64,000 nucleotides of DNA from Thermohalobaculum sp039821125 (GTDB lineage: Bacteria; Pseudomonadota; Alphaproteobacteria; Rhodobacterales; Rhodobacteraceae). The stretch lies in the NCBI GenBank assembly GCA_039821125.1, contig JBCBOR010000011.1, positions 19,782-83,781 of the forward strand, given 5' to 3'. Below, piece by piece: positions 8,026 to 17,632 of this stretch (the stretch's first letter is position 1; the number at the start of each line of letters is the position of its first letter). The notes under the pieces were generated by a model. It was not told the origin of the DNA and ran no database searches. It was given only the letters and a program-made list of their open reading frames with translations. Position numbers and translations under genes: made by a program.

Positions 8026-9678
8026 CTAGGTCTTCGGACGGCCCACTGGCGTCAGGCTGTCGAAGTCGATCCCCGTCTCGGCCTTGTACTCGGCCTCGTC
8101 CCAGAAGCCGATCAGGACACCCTGTTCTGCCGCCTTGCTCTGTCCTGTGAGAATCTCGGGCGTGGCCGTGATCCGGGTGTGGTGCCGGGTCGCCCAGGCC
8201 AGCAACGCCGCCTCCATCCGGGTGCGAACGTCGATGTGCTCAGGCGTGGTGGAAGCGCCGAGATCCGTCACCTCCGCCCGATCGGTTTCCAGATCGAACA
8301 GCACCGGGCGGAACCCCTCGCACCGGACATATTTCCAGCGCCCGTCGAAGATCATCACCGTGCGGGCATCCTCCTGCGGGACGTCCAGCGCGCGGGCCAT
8401 CTCGGACCAGTGGTAGTCATGCTCGGAAATCACATAGCGCCTGTTGGTCCCTCCGGTCCCATGCAGCACCGGGGTCAGGTCGCGGCCTTCGATGACATGC
8501 GGTTTCGGCCCGGCCCCCATCGCGGCCATGAAGGTCGGCGCAAGGTCGATCATCTCGACCAGATCGTCCGACACGTGGCCGCGCGTTGCATCGGCCTCCG
8601 TCCGCGGGTCGGCGATGATCAGCGGCACCTTCACGGCGACCTCGTGATAGAAATCCTTATCGCCCATCCAGTGGTCGCCCATGTAATCGCCATGGTCCGA
8701 GGTGAAGGCGATGATCGTGTTCTCGGTCAGCCCGCGCGCGTCCATCCACGCGAACAGCCGCCCGAGATTGTCATCGAGTTGCTTGATCAGGCCCATATAG
8801 GCCGGGATCACATGCTCGCGGACCTCGTCACGGGCAAAACACCGGCAGACCCGGGCATCGAGATAGGCCCGCATCAGCGGGTGATCGGTGGCGCGTTCAG
8901 CCGCGTCCCGGATCGGCGGCTGGACATGCGCCTCACCGTACATGTCGTGATAGGGCGCGGGCACGATGTAGGGCCAGTGCGGCTTGATGTAGCTGAGATG
9001 GCAACGCCACGGGCGGCCATCGGCCTCCGCCTCCTCCATGAACGCCATGGCACGGTCGGTCATGTAGGCGGTCTCGGAATGCTCCTCCGGCACGTTGGCG
9101 GGCAGGCGCGAGTTCTTCAGCAGCCACGCCGACAGCCGCTCGCCATCCGCGCCCAGACCCGCATTCGCGAGATCGCCCCACGGGTTGTCCGACACGAAGC
9201 CCTGAGAGACCAGATAATCGTCATAGGCCGACCAGCGTTGCCGCGCCGTGTCTGGATGCAGGCCGTCATCCCGCTCGAACGGCTCGAACCCGCATTCGGC
9301 CCGGCGCACGCCGATCTCGGAGGCCGGGTCAATGCCCAGCCACGCCATCCCCTCGGCATCCGCGGCCATATGGGTCTTGCCGACCAGCACAGCGCGCGCG
9401 CCGGCCTCGCGCAGGTGATCGCCCAGGGTCGGCTCGCCCACGCGAAGCGGCATGCTGTTCCACGTGCACCCGTGACTGCGCACGTACCGCCCTGTGTACG
9501 CGGACATCCGCGACGGCCCACAGACCGGCGATTGGACGTAAGCGTTCGAGAACCGCACCCCCCGCGCCGCCAGCGCATCGATATGCGGCGTCTCCAGATG
9601 CGCGTGACCATAGCAACCGAGGTAATCGAACCTCAGCTGGTCCGCCATGATCCACAGCACGTTGGGCCGGTCGGTCAT
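8026..9678 (-). CDS. Sulfatase / phosphonate monoester hydrolase-like enzyme
   Basis: A 550-residue member of the alkaline-phosphatase superfamily. The N-terminus has the metal-binding MADQLRFDYLGCYG motif (Asp13). The C-G-P-S-R motif with Cys53 matches the C-x-P-S-R site that is oxidised to formylglycine, the catalytic nucleophile. FTSDHGDYMGDHW supplies further metal ligands. The middle and C-terminal parts resemble phosphonate monoester hydrolases and choline-sulfatase-like enzymes more than aryl sulfatases, so the substrate is open. No signal peptide is visible, so it is probably cytoplasmic. The start at 9678 (MTDRPNVLWIMAD) fits the family. It needs a formylglycine-generating or anaerobic maturase, not seen in the window. 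Confidence 0.85.
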   Translation of the reverse strand: MTDRPNVLWIMADQLRFDYLGCYGHAHLETPHIDALAARGVRFSNAYVQSPVCGPSRMSAYTGRYVRSHGCTWNSMPLRVGEPTLGDHLREAGARAVLVGKTHMAADAEGMAWLGIDPASEIGVRRAECGFEPFERDDGLHPDTARQRWSAYDDYLVSQGFVSDNPWGDLANAGLGADGERLSAWLLKNSRLPANVPEEHSETAYMTDRAMAFMEEAEADGRPWRCHLSYIKPHWPYIVPAPYHDMYGEAHVQPPIRDAAERATDHPLMRAYLDARVCRCFARDEVREHVIPAYMGLIKQLDDNLGRLFAWMDARGLTENTIIAFTSDHGDYMGDHWMGDKDFYHEVAVKVPLIIADPRTEADATRGHVSDDLVEMIDLAPTFMAAMGAGPKPHVIEGRDLTPVLHGTGGTNRRYVISEHDYHWSEMARALDVPQEDARTVMIFDGRWKYVRCEGFRPVLFDLETDRAEVTDLGASTTPEHIDVRTRMEAALLAWATRHHTRITATPEILTGQSKAAEQGVLIGFWDEAEYKAETGIDFDSLTPVGRPKT

Positions 9679-9853
9679 CTCGCCTTTCTCGCCATCCTGC
9701 CGGGACAAGACCCGGAAAGCGCGCGGCTGGCAAGGGCGCCCGAAATCTGACGCGCCTTCACATCGCACCCGGCCCGGTTGATGCGGGCGGCGGATGCGCT
9801 AGACTCAGGTCAGCCAAACAGCCAATTCCGCACGATTTTTCGATGGAGGCTTT

Positions 9854-12748
9854 ATGCGCCCTGTCCGCGCTTTGCTGACCGCCCTTTTCACTGCCTTGCC
9901 CACCCTCGCCATCGCTGCCGAGAGCCCGATCTCTGGCGCGCGCCAGCTGACCTTCGAGGGCAAGCGCGCGGGCGAGGGGTACTTCGCTGCCGATGGCTCG
10001 GCGATGATCTTCCAGAGCGAGCGGGACGAGAAAAACCCGTTCTACCAGATGTACCTGATGGATCTTGAGTCCGGCGATGTGGACCTGATGTCGCCCGGCA
10101 TCGGCAAGACCACGTGCGGCTGGATCGCGCCTGATGGCTCCAAGGTGATGTTCTCGTCGACCCACCATGAGCCTGAGGCCGAGGCCAAGATGCAGGCCGA
10201 GCTGGACTTTCGCGCCTCGGGCCAGACGCGGCGATACTCGTGGGATTATGACCCGGAATACGAGATCTTCGCCCGCGACCTCGCGACGGGGGAATTTACC
10301 CGGCTCACCGATGCCCCGGGTTATGACGCCGAGGGGTCCTATTCCCCCGATGGCTCGAAGATCCTGTTCGCGTCAAACCGCCATGCTTACAGCGAAGAAC
10401 TGACCGAGGCTGAGGCCAAGCGGCTCGAGATCGACCCGTCCTATTTCATGGACCTCTACGTGATGGACGGCGATGGCTCGAACGTGCGCCGCCTGACCGA
10501 CGTTCCGGGCTATGACGGTGGCCCGTTCTGGAGCGCCGATGGCAGCCAGTTCACATGGCGCCGCTTTTCGGAAAGCGGGAAGACGGCAGAGGTGTTCGTC
10601 GCCAACGCCGATGGCTCGAACCAGCGCCCCGTGACAGACATGGGCGTGATGTCCTGGGCGCCGTTCTTCCACCCCTCGGGCGCGTACCTGATCTTCAACA
10701 CCAACCTGCTGGGGTTCGCGAATTTCGAGCTCTACATCGTGGATGTGGCGGGCACGCGCGAGCCGGTGCGGGTCTCCGACCGCGACGGGTTCGATGGCCT
10801 TGCGACGTTCACGCCGGACGGCAAGAAGATCAGCTGGACGTCGAACGCGACCTCGACCGGGACCAGCCACATCTTCCTTGCCGACTGGGATCACGAGGCA
10901 GCTCTGGCGCTGCTCGATGCCGCGCCCGTGCGCGCCGCGGCCGCGACTTCGACCGTGCCCGCGACCCAGCCGGGGATCGAGGTGGCCGACATCAAGGCCC
11001 ATGTCGACGCCCTGACCTCGGAAGAGATGGCGGGCCGTCTGACGGGCACCGAGGGCGAGCGTCTGGCCACCGCCTATGTGGCGGACGTGTTCGCCGCGCT
11101 GGGCCTGGTGCCCGCGGGCGATGACGGCACCTACTTCCAGCCGTTCGATTTCACCGCCGGGGTCGATCTCGGCCCGGCCAACGCGCTGTCGGTGTCGATC
11201 GATGGCGAGGCGACGGACAAGGCGGTGGGCGAGGCGTGGACGCCTCTGGCCTTCTCCGCCACCGGCGCGGTCGAGCAGGCGCCCGTCGCGTTCGCGGGCT
11301 ATGGCCTGTTCGCGGCGCGCGAGGGCGACCAGCTCGGCATCAACAGCTATGGCGATCTCGACGTCACCGACAAGTGGGTGCTGATCTGGCGCGGGATGCC
11401 CGGCGATGCAGATGCCGCGCGGCGCACCTGGCTCTCGCGGTTCGCGGACATGCGCTACAAGGCGGCGGTTGCGAAGTCGCGCGGGGCCAAGGGTGTGATC
11501 TTCATGCCGCCCCTGCGTAACGGGTTCGACGATGGCCTGCCGCGCCTGTCGTATGAGGCGATCTCGGGCGCTGCCAGCCTGCCGTCCATCGGGATTACCC
11601 GGGCCGAGGGGGCAGCGATGCTGTCGATCCTGGGCGATGATCTCGAGACGATGAAGGCGGATGCCGAGGCGGGCAAACCGGCCAGCCGCGATCTGATCGG
11701 AGTCTCCATTACCACCGAGATCGATCTGACGTTCGAGACCCGCACCGGGCGCAACGTGCTGGGGCGGCTGGCGCTGGGCGACAGCGATGCGCCGCCGCTG
11801 ATGATCGGCGCCCATGTCGATCACCTCGGCCGGGGCGAGACGTCGGGCTCCTTGGCGACGTCGGAGGAGGCCGGGCAGCTTCACCTTGGTGCCGATGACA
11901 ATGCCTCGGGCGTTGCCGCGGTGATCGAGGTGGCCGAAAGGCTGGCCGACCTGCACGCGAGTGGCAAACTGAAGGCCAACCGCGATGTGGTGTTTGCCGC
12001 ATGGTCGGGGGAGGAACTGGGTCTTCTGGGCGCCACGCACTTCACCGAGGCGGCGGCCGAGACAGCCGGGACCGAGGATCTGGCAGATCAGGTCAGCGCC
12101 TATATAAACCTCGACATGGTCGGGCGGCTTGACGACAAGGTCGTGGTTGGCGGCATTGGCTCTTCGCCGATCTGGGAGCGTGAGATCGAGCGGCGCAACG
12201 CCATCATCGGCCTGCCCATCGTGACCAATGCCGACCCCTATCTGCCGACGGACGCAACCGCATTTTACCTGGCCAAGGTGCCGGTGATGTCGCTGTTCAC
12301 TGGGGCTCATACGGACTATCACACGCCGCGCGATACGGCGGACAAGCTGAACTATGACGGCATCCGCGACATTGCCCGGTTCGTGGCGCTGGTCGCGCGG
12401 TCCCGCGTGAAAGAGGCCGAGGAGCCGCCCTATGTCGAACGCGAACGCCCGCGCAGCGAGGGCGGCGGGCGGATGTCCGGCGTCTTCCTCGGCACCATTC
12501 CCGACTATGCGCAGGAGGGGGTGACGGGCGTGGCGTTGTCGGGGGTCGTCAAGGGTGGCCCTGCCGAGGAAGCAGGACTGACCGGCGGCGACGTGATGGT
12601 CGGTCTGGCCGGGCAGGAGCTGGAGAACATCTATGATTTCGTGCGCACACTGAACGGTCTGAAGCCGGGCGAGACTGTACCCGTCGCCGTCATGCGCGAT
12701 GGCGCACGGGTCGAGATGGAGGTGACGCCGCGCACCCGCGACAAGTAA
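9854..12748 (+). CDS. Exported peptidase: TolB-type beta-propeller, M28 zinc peptidase and PDZ domain
   Basis: A 964-residue protein with a signal peptide (ends AIAAES). Residues about 25-355 contain repeated propeller strands of the PD40/TolB type (YSPDGSKILFASNR, FTPDGKKISWTSNA). Residues about 375-850 form an M28 peptidase with an inserted protease-associated segment. Metal ligands are visible: His654 in GAHVDHLG, Asp681 in GADDNASG, Glu720-Glu721 in SGEELGLLG, NLDMVGR, and YHTPRDT. The C-terminus (about 870-960) is a PDZ domain (GVALSGVVKGGPAEEAGL). GGAGG precedes the start. Likely a periplasmic or surface aminopeptidase; the propeller and PDZ probably select substrates. It is a single gene flanked by opposite-strand genes. 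Confidence 0.88.
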   Translation: MRPVRALLTALFTALPTLAIAAESPISGARQLTFEGKRAGEGYFAADGSAMIFQSERDEKNPFYQMYLMDLESGDVDLMSPGIGKTTCGWIAPDGSKVMFSSTHHEPEAEAKMQAELDFRASGQTRRYSWDYDPEYEIFARDLATGEFTRLTDAPGYDAEGSYSPDGSKILFASNRHAYSEELTEAEAKRLEIDPSYFMDLYVMDGDGSNVRRLTDVPGYDGGPFWSADGSQFTWRRFSESGKTAEVFVANADGSNQRPVTDMGVMSWAPFFHPSGAYLIFNTNLLGFANFELYIVDVAGTREPVRVSDRDGFDGLATFTPDGKKISWTSNATSTGTSHIFLADWDHEAALALLDAAPVRAAAATSTVPATQPGIEVADIKAHVDALTSEEMAGRLTGTEGERLATAYVADVFAALGLVPAGDDGTYFQPFDFTAGVDLGPANALSVSIDGEATDKAVGEAWTPLAFSATGAVEQAPVAFAGYGLFAAREGDQLGINSYGDLDVTDKWVLIWRGMPGDADAARRTWLSRFADMRYKAAVAKSRGAKGVIFMPPLRNGFDDGLPRLSYEAISGAASLPSIGITRAEGAAMLSILGDDLETMKADAEAGKPASRDLIGVSITTEIDLTFETRTGRNVLGRLALGDSDAPPLMIGAHVDHLGRGETSGSLATSEEAGQLHLGADDNASGVAAVIEVAERLADLHASGKLKANRDVVFAAWSGEELGLLGATHFTEAAAETAGTEDLADQVSAYINLDMVGRLDDKVVVGGIGSSPIWEREIERRNAIIGLPIVTNADPYLPTDATAFYLAKVPVMSLFTGAHTDYHTPRDTADKLNYDGIRDIARFVALVARSRVKEAEEPPYVERERPRSEGGGRMSGVFLGTIPDYAQEGVTGVALSGVVKGGPAEEAGLTGGDVMVGLAGQELENIYDFVRTLNGLKPGETVPVAVMRDGARVEMEVTPRTRDK

Positions 12749-12756
12749 CGCGGGCG

Positions 12757-13200
12757 CTAGCTCTTCTCCGCCAGCATCCGCATCATCGTGCGTAGGGCCA
12801 TCTCGTAGCCGAGCGCGCCGAACCCCGCGACAATCCCAGTTGCAACGGGTGAGACATACGAATGATGCCTGAACGCCTCGCGCGCATGGGGATTGGACAG
12901 GTGCAACTCGATGATCGGGATATCCAGCATCTTCAGCGCATCGCAGACCGCGACCGAGGTGTGCGTATAGGCCGCCGGGTTGATGATCACCCCCGCCGCA
13001 TCGGTGCGCGCGTCGTGGATGTGCTCGACCAACCCGCCCTCGTGATTGGTCTGACGCAGGCGGATCGTGATCCCCTCGGGCGCGGCAATCCCGGTCAGCG
13101 TCGCCTCGATATCGGCCAGCGTGGTGGCGCCATAGATCTCGGGCTCGCGCTGACCCAGCAGGTTCAGGTTCGGTCCGTTCAGAACGTGGATCTCGGTCAT
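12757..13200 (-). CDS. aroQ: 3-dehydroquinate dehydratase, type II
   Basis: A 147-residue cytoplasmic enzyme that dehydrates 3-dehydroquinate to 3-dehydroshikimate in the shikimate pathway. The family signatures are clear: LNGPNLNLLGQREPEIYG at the start (with the catalytic tyrosine), the flexible-loop arginine, NPAAYTHTSVA, ELHLSNPHAREAFRHHS and the GFGALGYEMAL end. Length matches the dodecameric type II family. The ATG at 13200 gives the standard N-terminus (MTEIHVLNGPN); the longer frame to 13257 does not. Convergent with the M28 peptidase gene, 8 bp apart. Confidence 0.95.
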   Translation of the reverse strand: MTEIHVLNGPNLNLLGQREPEIYGATTLADIEATLTGIAAPEGITIRLRQTNHEGGLVEHIHDARTDAAGVIINPAAYTHTSVAVCDALKMLDIPIIELHLSNPHAREAFRHHSYVSPVATGIVAGFGALGYEMALRTMMRMLAEKS

Positions 13201-13841
13201 CGTCTTCTCGTGCGGGCTGTTCGCGCGCACCATCTGGCGAGACCGTCGCAAACGCAAGCGATTGATGGCCGGCCCGGCGGGTGGGCTGCTGTGTCGGCGT
13301 GTCTCTTGAAGGCCCGGAGATGCCTGTCCGGGGTAGGGATCGCTGTGCGGCGTGTCGCGGCGATCAGTGAAGCGGGCGATCCAGACAAGGTGTGGCCGGC
13401 CACGGGGTCGTCATATGCATTGGCCCTGGCCCCCGTTTTCCAGGCGGGTGCCAAAGCCGGGTATCCCGGGAGTGTGGCCAAGCGTTACCACGGCCGTGCT
13501 AGCGAAGGCAGGTCTGCGCCGGAATGCTTAAAATTTGCCTAAAATTGCAGCGCGCGGTGGTTTGTTCAGACAATCTTCGGTTGGCAGGCACGACGTGGGC
13601 ACGGGGCTCCCCGACCGCGGGTGGGCGCCGAGACGTCTCAGGTCCACACTTTATGGGAAGGCCCCCTCCACGCTCCAGCCCCGCACCCGCGTCGACAAAG
13701 CGTCCGCCCAGGGGGGTCGCCAGTTTCTCGCCAATGGTCCGAAAGACATTGGCGACGGGCGCTGGCCCGGGGCGCTGCGCGCCGTTATTCCGGGCCGGAG
13801 GCAGACCGGTCGTCGTGGCGTAGAGATCGGCGGGTCGAAGC
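13201..13841. other. 641-bp stretch without a recognisable gene
   Basis: Several open frames cross this region on both strands, but they have skewed Arg/Pro/Gly composition typical of GC-rich shadows and no family features. The first 50 bases must carry the aroQ promoter. A short AT-richer patch (TTAAAATTTGCCTAAAATTG) lies at about 13527-13547. I saw no tRNA, small-RNA terminator or repeat that would explain the length. Confidence 0.45.
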
Positions 13842-14876
13842 CTAAAGCCGCACGGTCTGTCCCGTCGCGGCCGCCTCGAAGACTGCGAGCGTTGCGGCGA
13901 GGGACCGCTGCCCCTCACGGCCCGAGACGAGCGGCTCTTCCTGCCCCCGGATCACGCGGGCGAAGTGGGCCATCTGCAGCGTGTAGACATCGGCCCGCGC
14001 AGGGCGGGCTGCCGACACCGTGATCTCATTCGTCCAGTCCGGCCCGCCGATCTGGCGCCAGATGCGCAGCCGGGGAAACTCCATCGACGCCTCGGTTCCG
14101 AAGATGCGGTACGCATTTTCGTCATTCTCCGGGAACGTCGGATGGTTCTCCCCTGTCGATTGCTCCCAAGACCATGGGCTTGGCGCGGTGTCCGAGCAGA
14201 ACACCGTCCCGAGCGCGCCGTTCTCGAAGCGCAGGGTCAGGACGGCGGTATCCTCGGTCTCGAACCCGCGCACGCCGGACGACGTCATGGCAGAGACCTC
14301 GGCGATCTCGCCCAGCAGCGCGCGCATCAGATCGATATCGTGGATCAGGTTGGTCAGCACCGGCCCACCGCCCGGAGAACGCCGCCAGTCCGGCTTGAAG
14401 TAATCGGCCGGTTTGGCCACCGAGAACAGAGCGGACAGCCCGACGATGCGCCCGATCTCGCCGTCGTCTATGATCCGCCGAGCCTCGGCCAGCCAGGGAT
14501 TGTAGCGCCGGTGATGCCCGGTCAGCAGTCTGACCCCTCGCGCCTCTGCCGCCCGGTTGAGACGCTCTGCCGCGTCCAGTTCGTGGCAGATCGGCTTTTC
14601 GACAAGCGCGTGCACGCCCGCCTCGACACAAGAGAGACCTGCCGCCTCGTGGAGCGCCGTCGGGGTCGCGACAATCGCGCCATCGATGTCACCCGCGGCC
14701 AGCATGGCGCGCGGATCGGTCCAGTATGTGGCCCCGTGCGCCTCGGCCAATCCCTGCGCCGCCGGATCCGGGTCAGCGATGGCGACCAGCACTGCCTCGG
14801 GGCACGCAGTGACATAGGCGATGTGTTTGGCACCGATCAGCCCCGCGCCGATAACGGCGATGCGTACAGGCTCCAT
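13842..14876 (-). CDS. Gfo/Idh/MocA-family NAD(P)-dependent oxidoreductase
   Basis: A 344-residue sugar- or inositol-type dehydrogenase. The N-terminal Rossmann fold has IAVIGAGLIGAKH (residues about 5-17), and the family motif EKP (ALVEKPICHE) lies near residue 100. The C-terminal alpha/beta domain carries the substrate-site HDIDLMRAL segment, with the catalytic-type histidine and aspartate. The ATG at 14876 gives a start directly before the Rossmann strand. It is transcribed away from the first KpsS-like gene, so it may border the polysaccharide locus or belong to it by making a modified sugar; the substrate is unknown. Confidence 0.87.
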   Translation of the reverse strand: MEPVRIAVIGAGLIGAKHIAYVTACPEAVLVAIADPDPAAQGLAEAHGATYWTDPRAMLAAGDIDGAIVATPTALHEAAGLSCVEAGVHALVEKPICHELDAAERLNRAAEARGVRLLTGHHRRYNPWLAEARRIIDDGEIGRIVGLSALFSVAKPADYFKPDWRRSPGGGPVLTNLIHDIDLMRALLGEIAEVSAMTSSGVRGFETEDTAVLTLRFENGALGTVFCSDTAPSPWSWEQSTGENHPTFPENDENAYRIFGTEASMEFPRLRIWRQIGGPDWTNEITVSAARPARADVYTLQMAHFARVIRGQEEPLVSGREGQRSLAATLAVFEAAATGQTVRL

Positions 14877-15047
14877 GACTGTCCCCGGATGCAGAACTCC
14901 CCGCCCGGACACTGCCCCAGTTTTGATCGCCCGCCAAGACCGCCGGATGTTCCGGCCGCTCGGCGATACGGACAATCAGAGATTGCCTCGCGGATCGATC
15001 CGGGTATGGTGCCCCGCGCGATGGGGATGGCGGAGTGCGAACGCAGC

Positions 15048-16364
15048 ATGACAGGCGATCCCCACACGGCTGCCCCGCGCATCTATCTGTTTTTACAGTC
15101 GCATCCTTCGTTCTTTGGCCGGGCGGTGATCCGCCATATGCGCTGTCAGGGGCATCGGTGCGAGGTGGTGAACGTCTCCCTCGGCGACTGGTTCTTCCGC
15201 TTCGGCACCGGGGCGGTGAACTACACCGGCCGGCTCGAGGACTGGCCGGACTGGCTCGACCGGTTCGTCACCGAGCGCGGGGTCACGGACATCATCTACT
15301 ATGCCGATCAAAGGCCCTATCACCGGGCGGCCCGGCAGTTGGCACGGCGGCGTGGGATCGACTGCTATGCCTACGAGTTCGGTTATTACCGCCCGGATTT
15401 CATCACGCTTGAACGCGGCGGCATGGGCGTCTTCTCGCACTTTCCGAACGATCCCGATCTGATCGAGCAGCTGGCGGCGGATCTGCCGGATGGCGAGCCC
15501 AAGGGCTTTTTCCCCTACACCTTCCGGGACGAGGCGGTGAACGAGGTGTTCTATCATCTGACGCCGTGGTTCCTGCCGCTGCTGTTCCCGCGCTATCGCC
15601 GGGACCGGATGTTCAACCCGCTGCTCGAATATCTCAGCTATCTGCCGAAACTGTTTCTGAAGGCACGCCGGACGCGCCGGGCAGACAGCCTGATCGCGGC
15701 ATTGCGCAAGAACGAGACGCCCTATCACGTGGTGATCCTGCAGATGCAGGGCGACTATCAGGTGCGCCGTGCCGGGCACTACCCGAATCTCGAGGCAATG
15801 GCGGAGGAGGTGCTGAGCAGCTTTGCCGCGAACGCCGCACCGGACCGGGTGCTGGTCTTCAAGATGCACCCTTTGGAGAATGCGCTGCGCGACTGGCCGG
15901 GGATTGTGCTGCGGGTCGCGGCTCGGCACGGGCTCTCGGAGCGGGTCTTCGTGATTGATGGCGGCGATCTCGGCGATCTCTACAAGGGCGCATCGGGCGT
16001 CGTCCTGATCAACAGCACCGCGGCACTGGCTGCGCTGCAACAGGGTCTGCCGGTCAAGGTGCTGGGGATCGCGGTTTATGATATCGCCCGGATCACCCAT
16101 CAAAGCACGCTCGACACGTTCTGGGAGACGCCCGAGCGCCCGGTGCCCGAAACACTGGCCGCCTTTCGCAAGCTGCTGATCGCCGCCGTGCAGGTGAAGG
16201 GCAATTTCTTCACACCGAAGGGGCGTGCCCGGGCCGTGCCAGAATTTGCCCGGCGGCTGGTCGAGCGCGATGTGAACGGTTATGGCGCCTTTGTCGACCC
16301 GCCACCGCGGCTGGCGCGGGCCCGGGCGATGGGCGTGCCGATGATCTACGAGGACGACACGTGA
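15048..16364 (+). CDS. KpsS-family capsule protein, copy 1 (beta-Kdo glycosyltransferase-like)
   Basis: A 438-residue homologue of KpsS/LipB (capsule synthesis family), which in group 2 capsules adds the first beta-linked Kdo to a lipid acceptor at the inner membrane. Matches along its length to E. coli KpsS (recalled) include the N-terminal IYLFLQSHPSFFGR, ADQRPYHRAARQLA, EFGYYRPDFITLERGG followed by FSHFPNDPD, VFKMHPLEN, VVLINSTAALAALQQGLPVK and the AVYDIARITHQ segment. The start at 15048 is the most conservative; in-frame ATGs at 15021 and 15027 are alternatives. The stop overlaps the GTG start of the second copy by 4 bp (GTGA). First gene of a plus-strand operon. Confidence 0.85.
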   Translation: MTGDPHTAAPRIYLFLQSHPSFFGRAVIRHMRCQGHRCEVVNVSLGDWFFRFGTGAVNYTGRLEDWPDWLDRFVTERGVTDIIYYADQRPYHRAARQLARRRGIDCYAYEFGYYRPDFITLERGGMGVFSHFPNDPDLIEQLAADLPDGEPKGFFPYTFRDEAVNEVFYHLTPWFLPLLFPRYRRDRMFNPLLEYLSYLPKLFLKARRTRRADSLIAALRKNETPYHVVILQMQGDYQVRRAGHYPNLEAMAEEVLSSFAANAAPDRVLVFKMHPLENALRDWPGIVLRVAARHGLSERVFVIDGGDLGDLYKGASGVVLINSTAALAALQQGLPVKVLGIAVYDIARITHQSTLDTFWETPERPVPETLAAFRKLLIAAVQVKGNFFTPKGRARAVPEFARRLVERDVNGYGAFVDPPPRLARARAMGVPMIYEDDT

Positions 16365-17632
16365 CCGGTCCTGCGAGCGTGCTGATCCTTCAGGGACCGC
16401 TCGGACCGTTCTATGGCCGGATCGCCGGTCATCTGGCCGAAGCGGGTGCACAGATCGTGCGGGTCAATCTCTCGGGCAACGATATCGCGGACTGGCCCCG
16501 AACGGCGCCGGGCGATGTGATCGATTACGATGGCTCGTTGGATGACTGGCCGGTGTTTCTCGATCAGGTGCTTGCACCGCGCGCCCCGGATGTCGTGCTG
16601 ATGCACGGCGATCGGCGCCCCTACCACAAGGCGGCGGTGCAGTGGGCCGAGGCGCAGGGCGCGGACGTTCTGGTGACCGAGCTGGGCTATCTGCGGCCGG
16701 ACTGGATGGTGGCGGAATGGGGCGGAACCTCTGCCCTGTCCCGGTTTCCGGTGGACCCGGACGAGATCCGCCGGATCGCGGCGACCAGCCCCGAGATCGA
16801 TTTCACGCCTCGCTGGCCTGGCAGCACATGGCCGATTGTTCTGGGAGAGCTCCGCTTCACGCTGTTCAATGCCCTGGGGCGTCGACGTTTCCCGTTCTAT
16901 GCCAGCCATCGGTCGATGCCGCCGTCGCGGGTTTACACAGGCTGGCTCGCGGGCCGGGCGCGGTCGATGCTGCGCGGCGCACCTCGGCCTTTGCCCGATG
17001 CGCCGCGGTTCGTCTTTGCGTTGCAGTTGGAGGGGGATTTCCAACTTCGCGACCACTCGCCCTTCGCCGGTGTCGCAGCGACGGTTGACCATGTGGTGCA
17101 GTCCTTTGCTGACAAGGCGCCCGGCGGGTCGGTTCTGGTGCTGAAACCCCATCCGCATGAGTTCGCGCGGTCGCAGTTGCTGGCGTCGATCGAGATCGCG
17201 CGGACGCGGCATGGCCTCGGCGACCGCATGGTCGTGGTCGAGGATCAGTCCATCACCGCACTGTGCGCCGGAGCGCTGGGCTTTGTGACGGTCAACAGCT
17301 CCGCCGGGATCGAGGCCCTGGCGACAGGCTGCCCGGTCCATTGCATCATGCCGACAATATACGACGTGCCGGGGCTGACCCATCAGGGCGGGCTGGACGC
17401 GTTCTGGTCCGACGCGGCGGCGCCCGACGCTGACCTGTTCCACGGATATCGCCGGGCCGTTGCCGTCGCTTTGCAGGTGCGCGGCACGATCTATGATCGG
17501 GAGGGATGCCGTACCGCGGCCCATGCCGTGGCGGAGCGGATCATGACCCGGTGCGCAAGCAAGGCCGGTGCCCTCGGCCCGTCACGGCACCGCCTTGCCA
17601 AGGCCGCCGCCATGGGCGTGACCTATGACTGA
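16361..17632 (+). CDS. KpsS-family capsule protein, copy 2 (beta-Kdo glycosyltransferase-like)
   Basis: A 423-residue paralogue of the preceding gene and the closer match to E. coli KpsS at its start: VLILQGPLGPFYGRIAGHLA corresponds to the KpsS LLLQGPMGPFF segment. Other hallmarks are HGDRRPYHKAAVQWAEAQG, ELGYLRPDW, LQLEGDFQLRDHS, VLKPHPHEF, VTVNSSAGIEALATGCPV and YDVPGLTHQGGLDAFW. The start is a GTG at 16361 overlapping the previous stop; the end overlaps the next gene by 8 bp. Two KpsS-like copies without a KpsC in the window is unusual; one copy may prime a different acceptor lipid or add a second residue. Confidence 0.87.
   Translation: MTGPASVLILQGPLGPFYGRIAGHLAEAGAQIVRVNLSGNDIADWPRTAPGDVIDYDGSLDDWPVFLDQVLAPRAPDVVLMHGDRRPYHKAAVQWAEAQGADVLVTELGYLRPDWMVAEWGGTSALSRFPVDPDEIRRIAATSPEIDFTPRWPGSTWPIVLGELRFTLFNALGRRRFPFYASHRSMPPSRVYTGWLAGRARSMLRGAPRPLPDAPRFVFALQLEGDFQLRDHSPFAGVAATVDHVVQSFADKAPGGSVLVLKPHPHEFARSQLLASIEIARTRHGLGDRMVVVEDQSITALCAGALGFVTVNSSAGIEALATGCPVHCIMPTIYDVPGLTHQGGLDAFWSDAAAPDADLFHGYRRAVAVALQVRGTIYDREGCRTAAHAVAERIMTRCASKAGALGPSRHRLAKAAAMGVTYD

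Noticed and set aside
10373..12322. 649-residue minus-strand frame opposite the M28 peptidase
   Set aside because: Antisense shadow of a gene whose metal ligands and domains are intact.
13499..13918. Possible 139-residue minus-strand gene in the 641-bp gap
   Set aside because: It overlaps the end of the Gfo/Idh/MocA gene, has low-complexity Arg/Pro content and no recognised motif.
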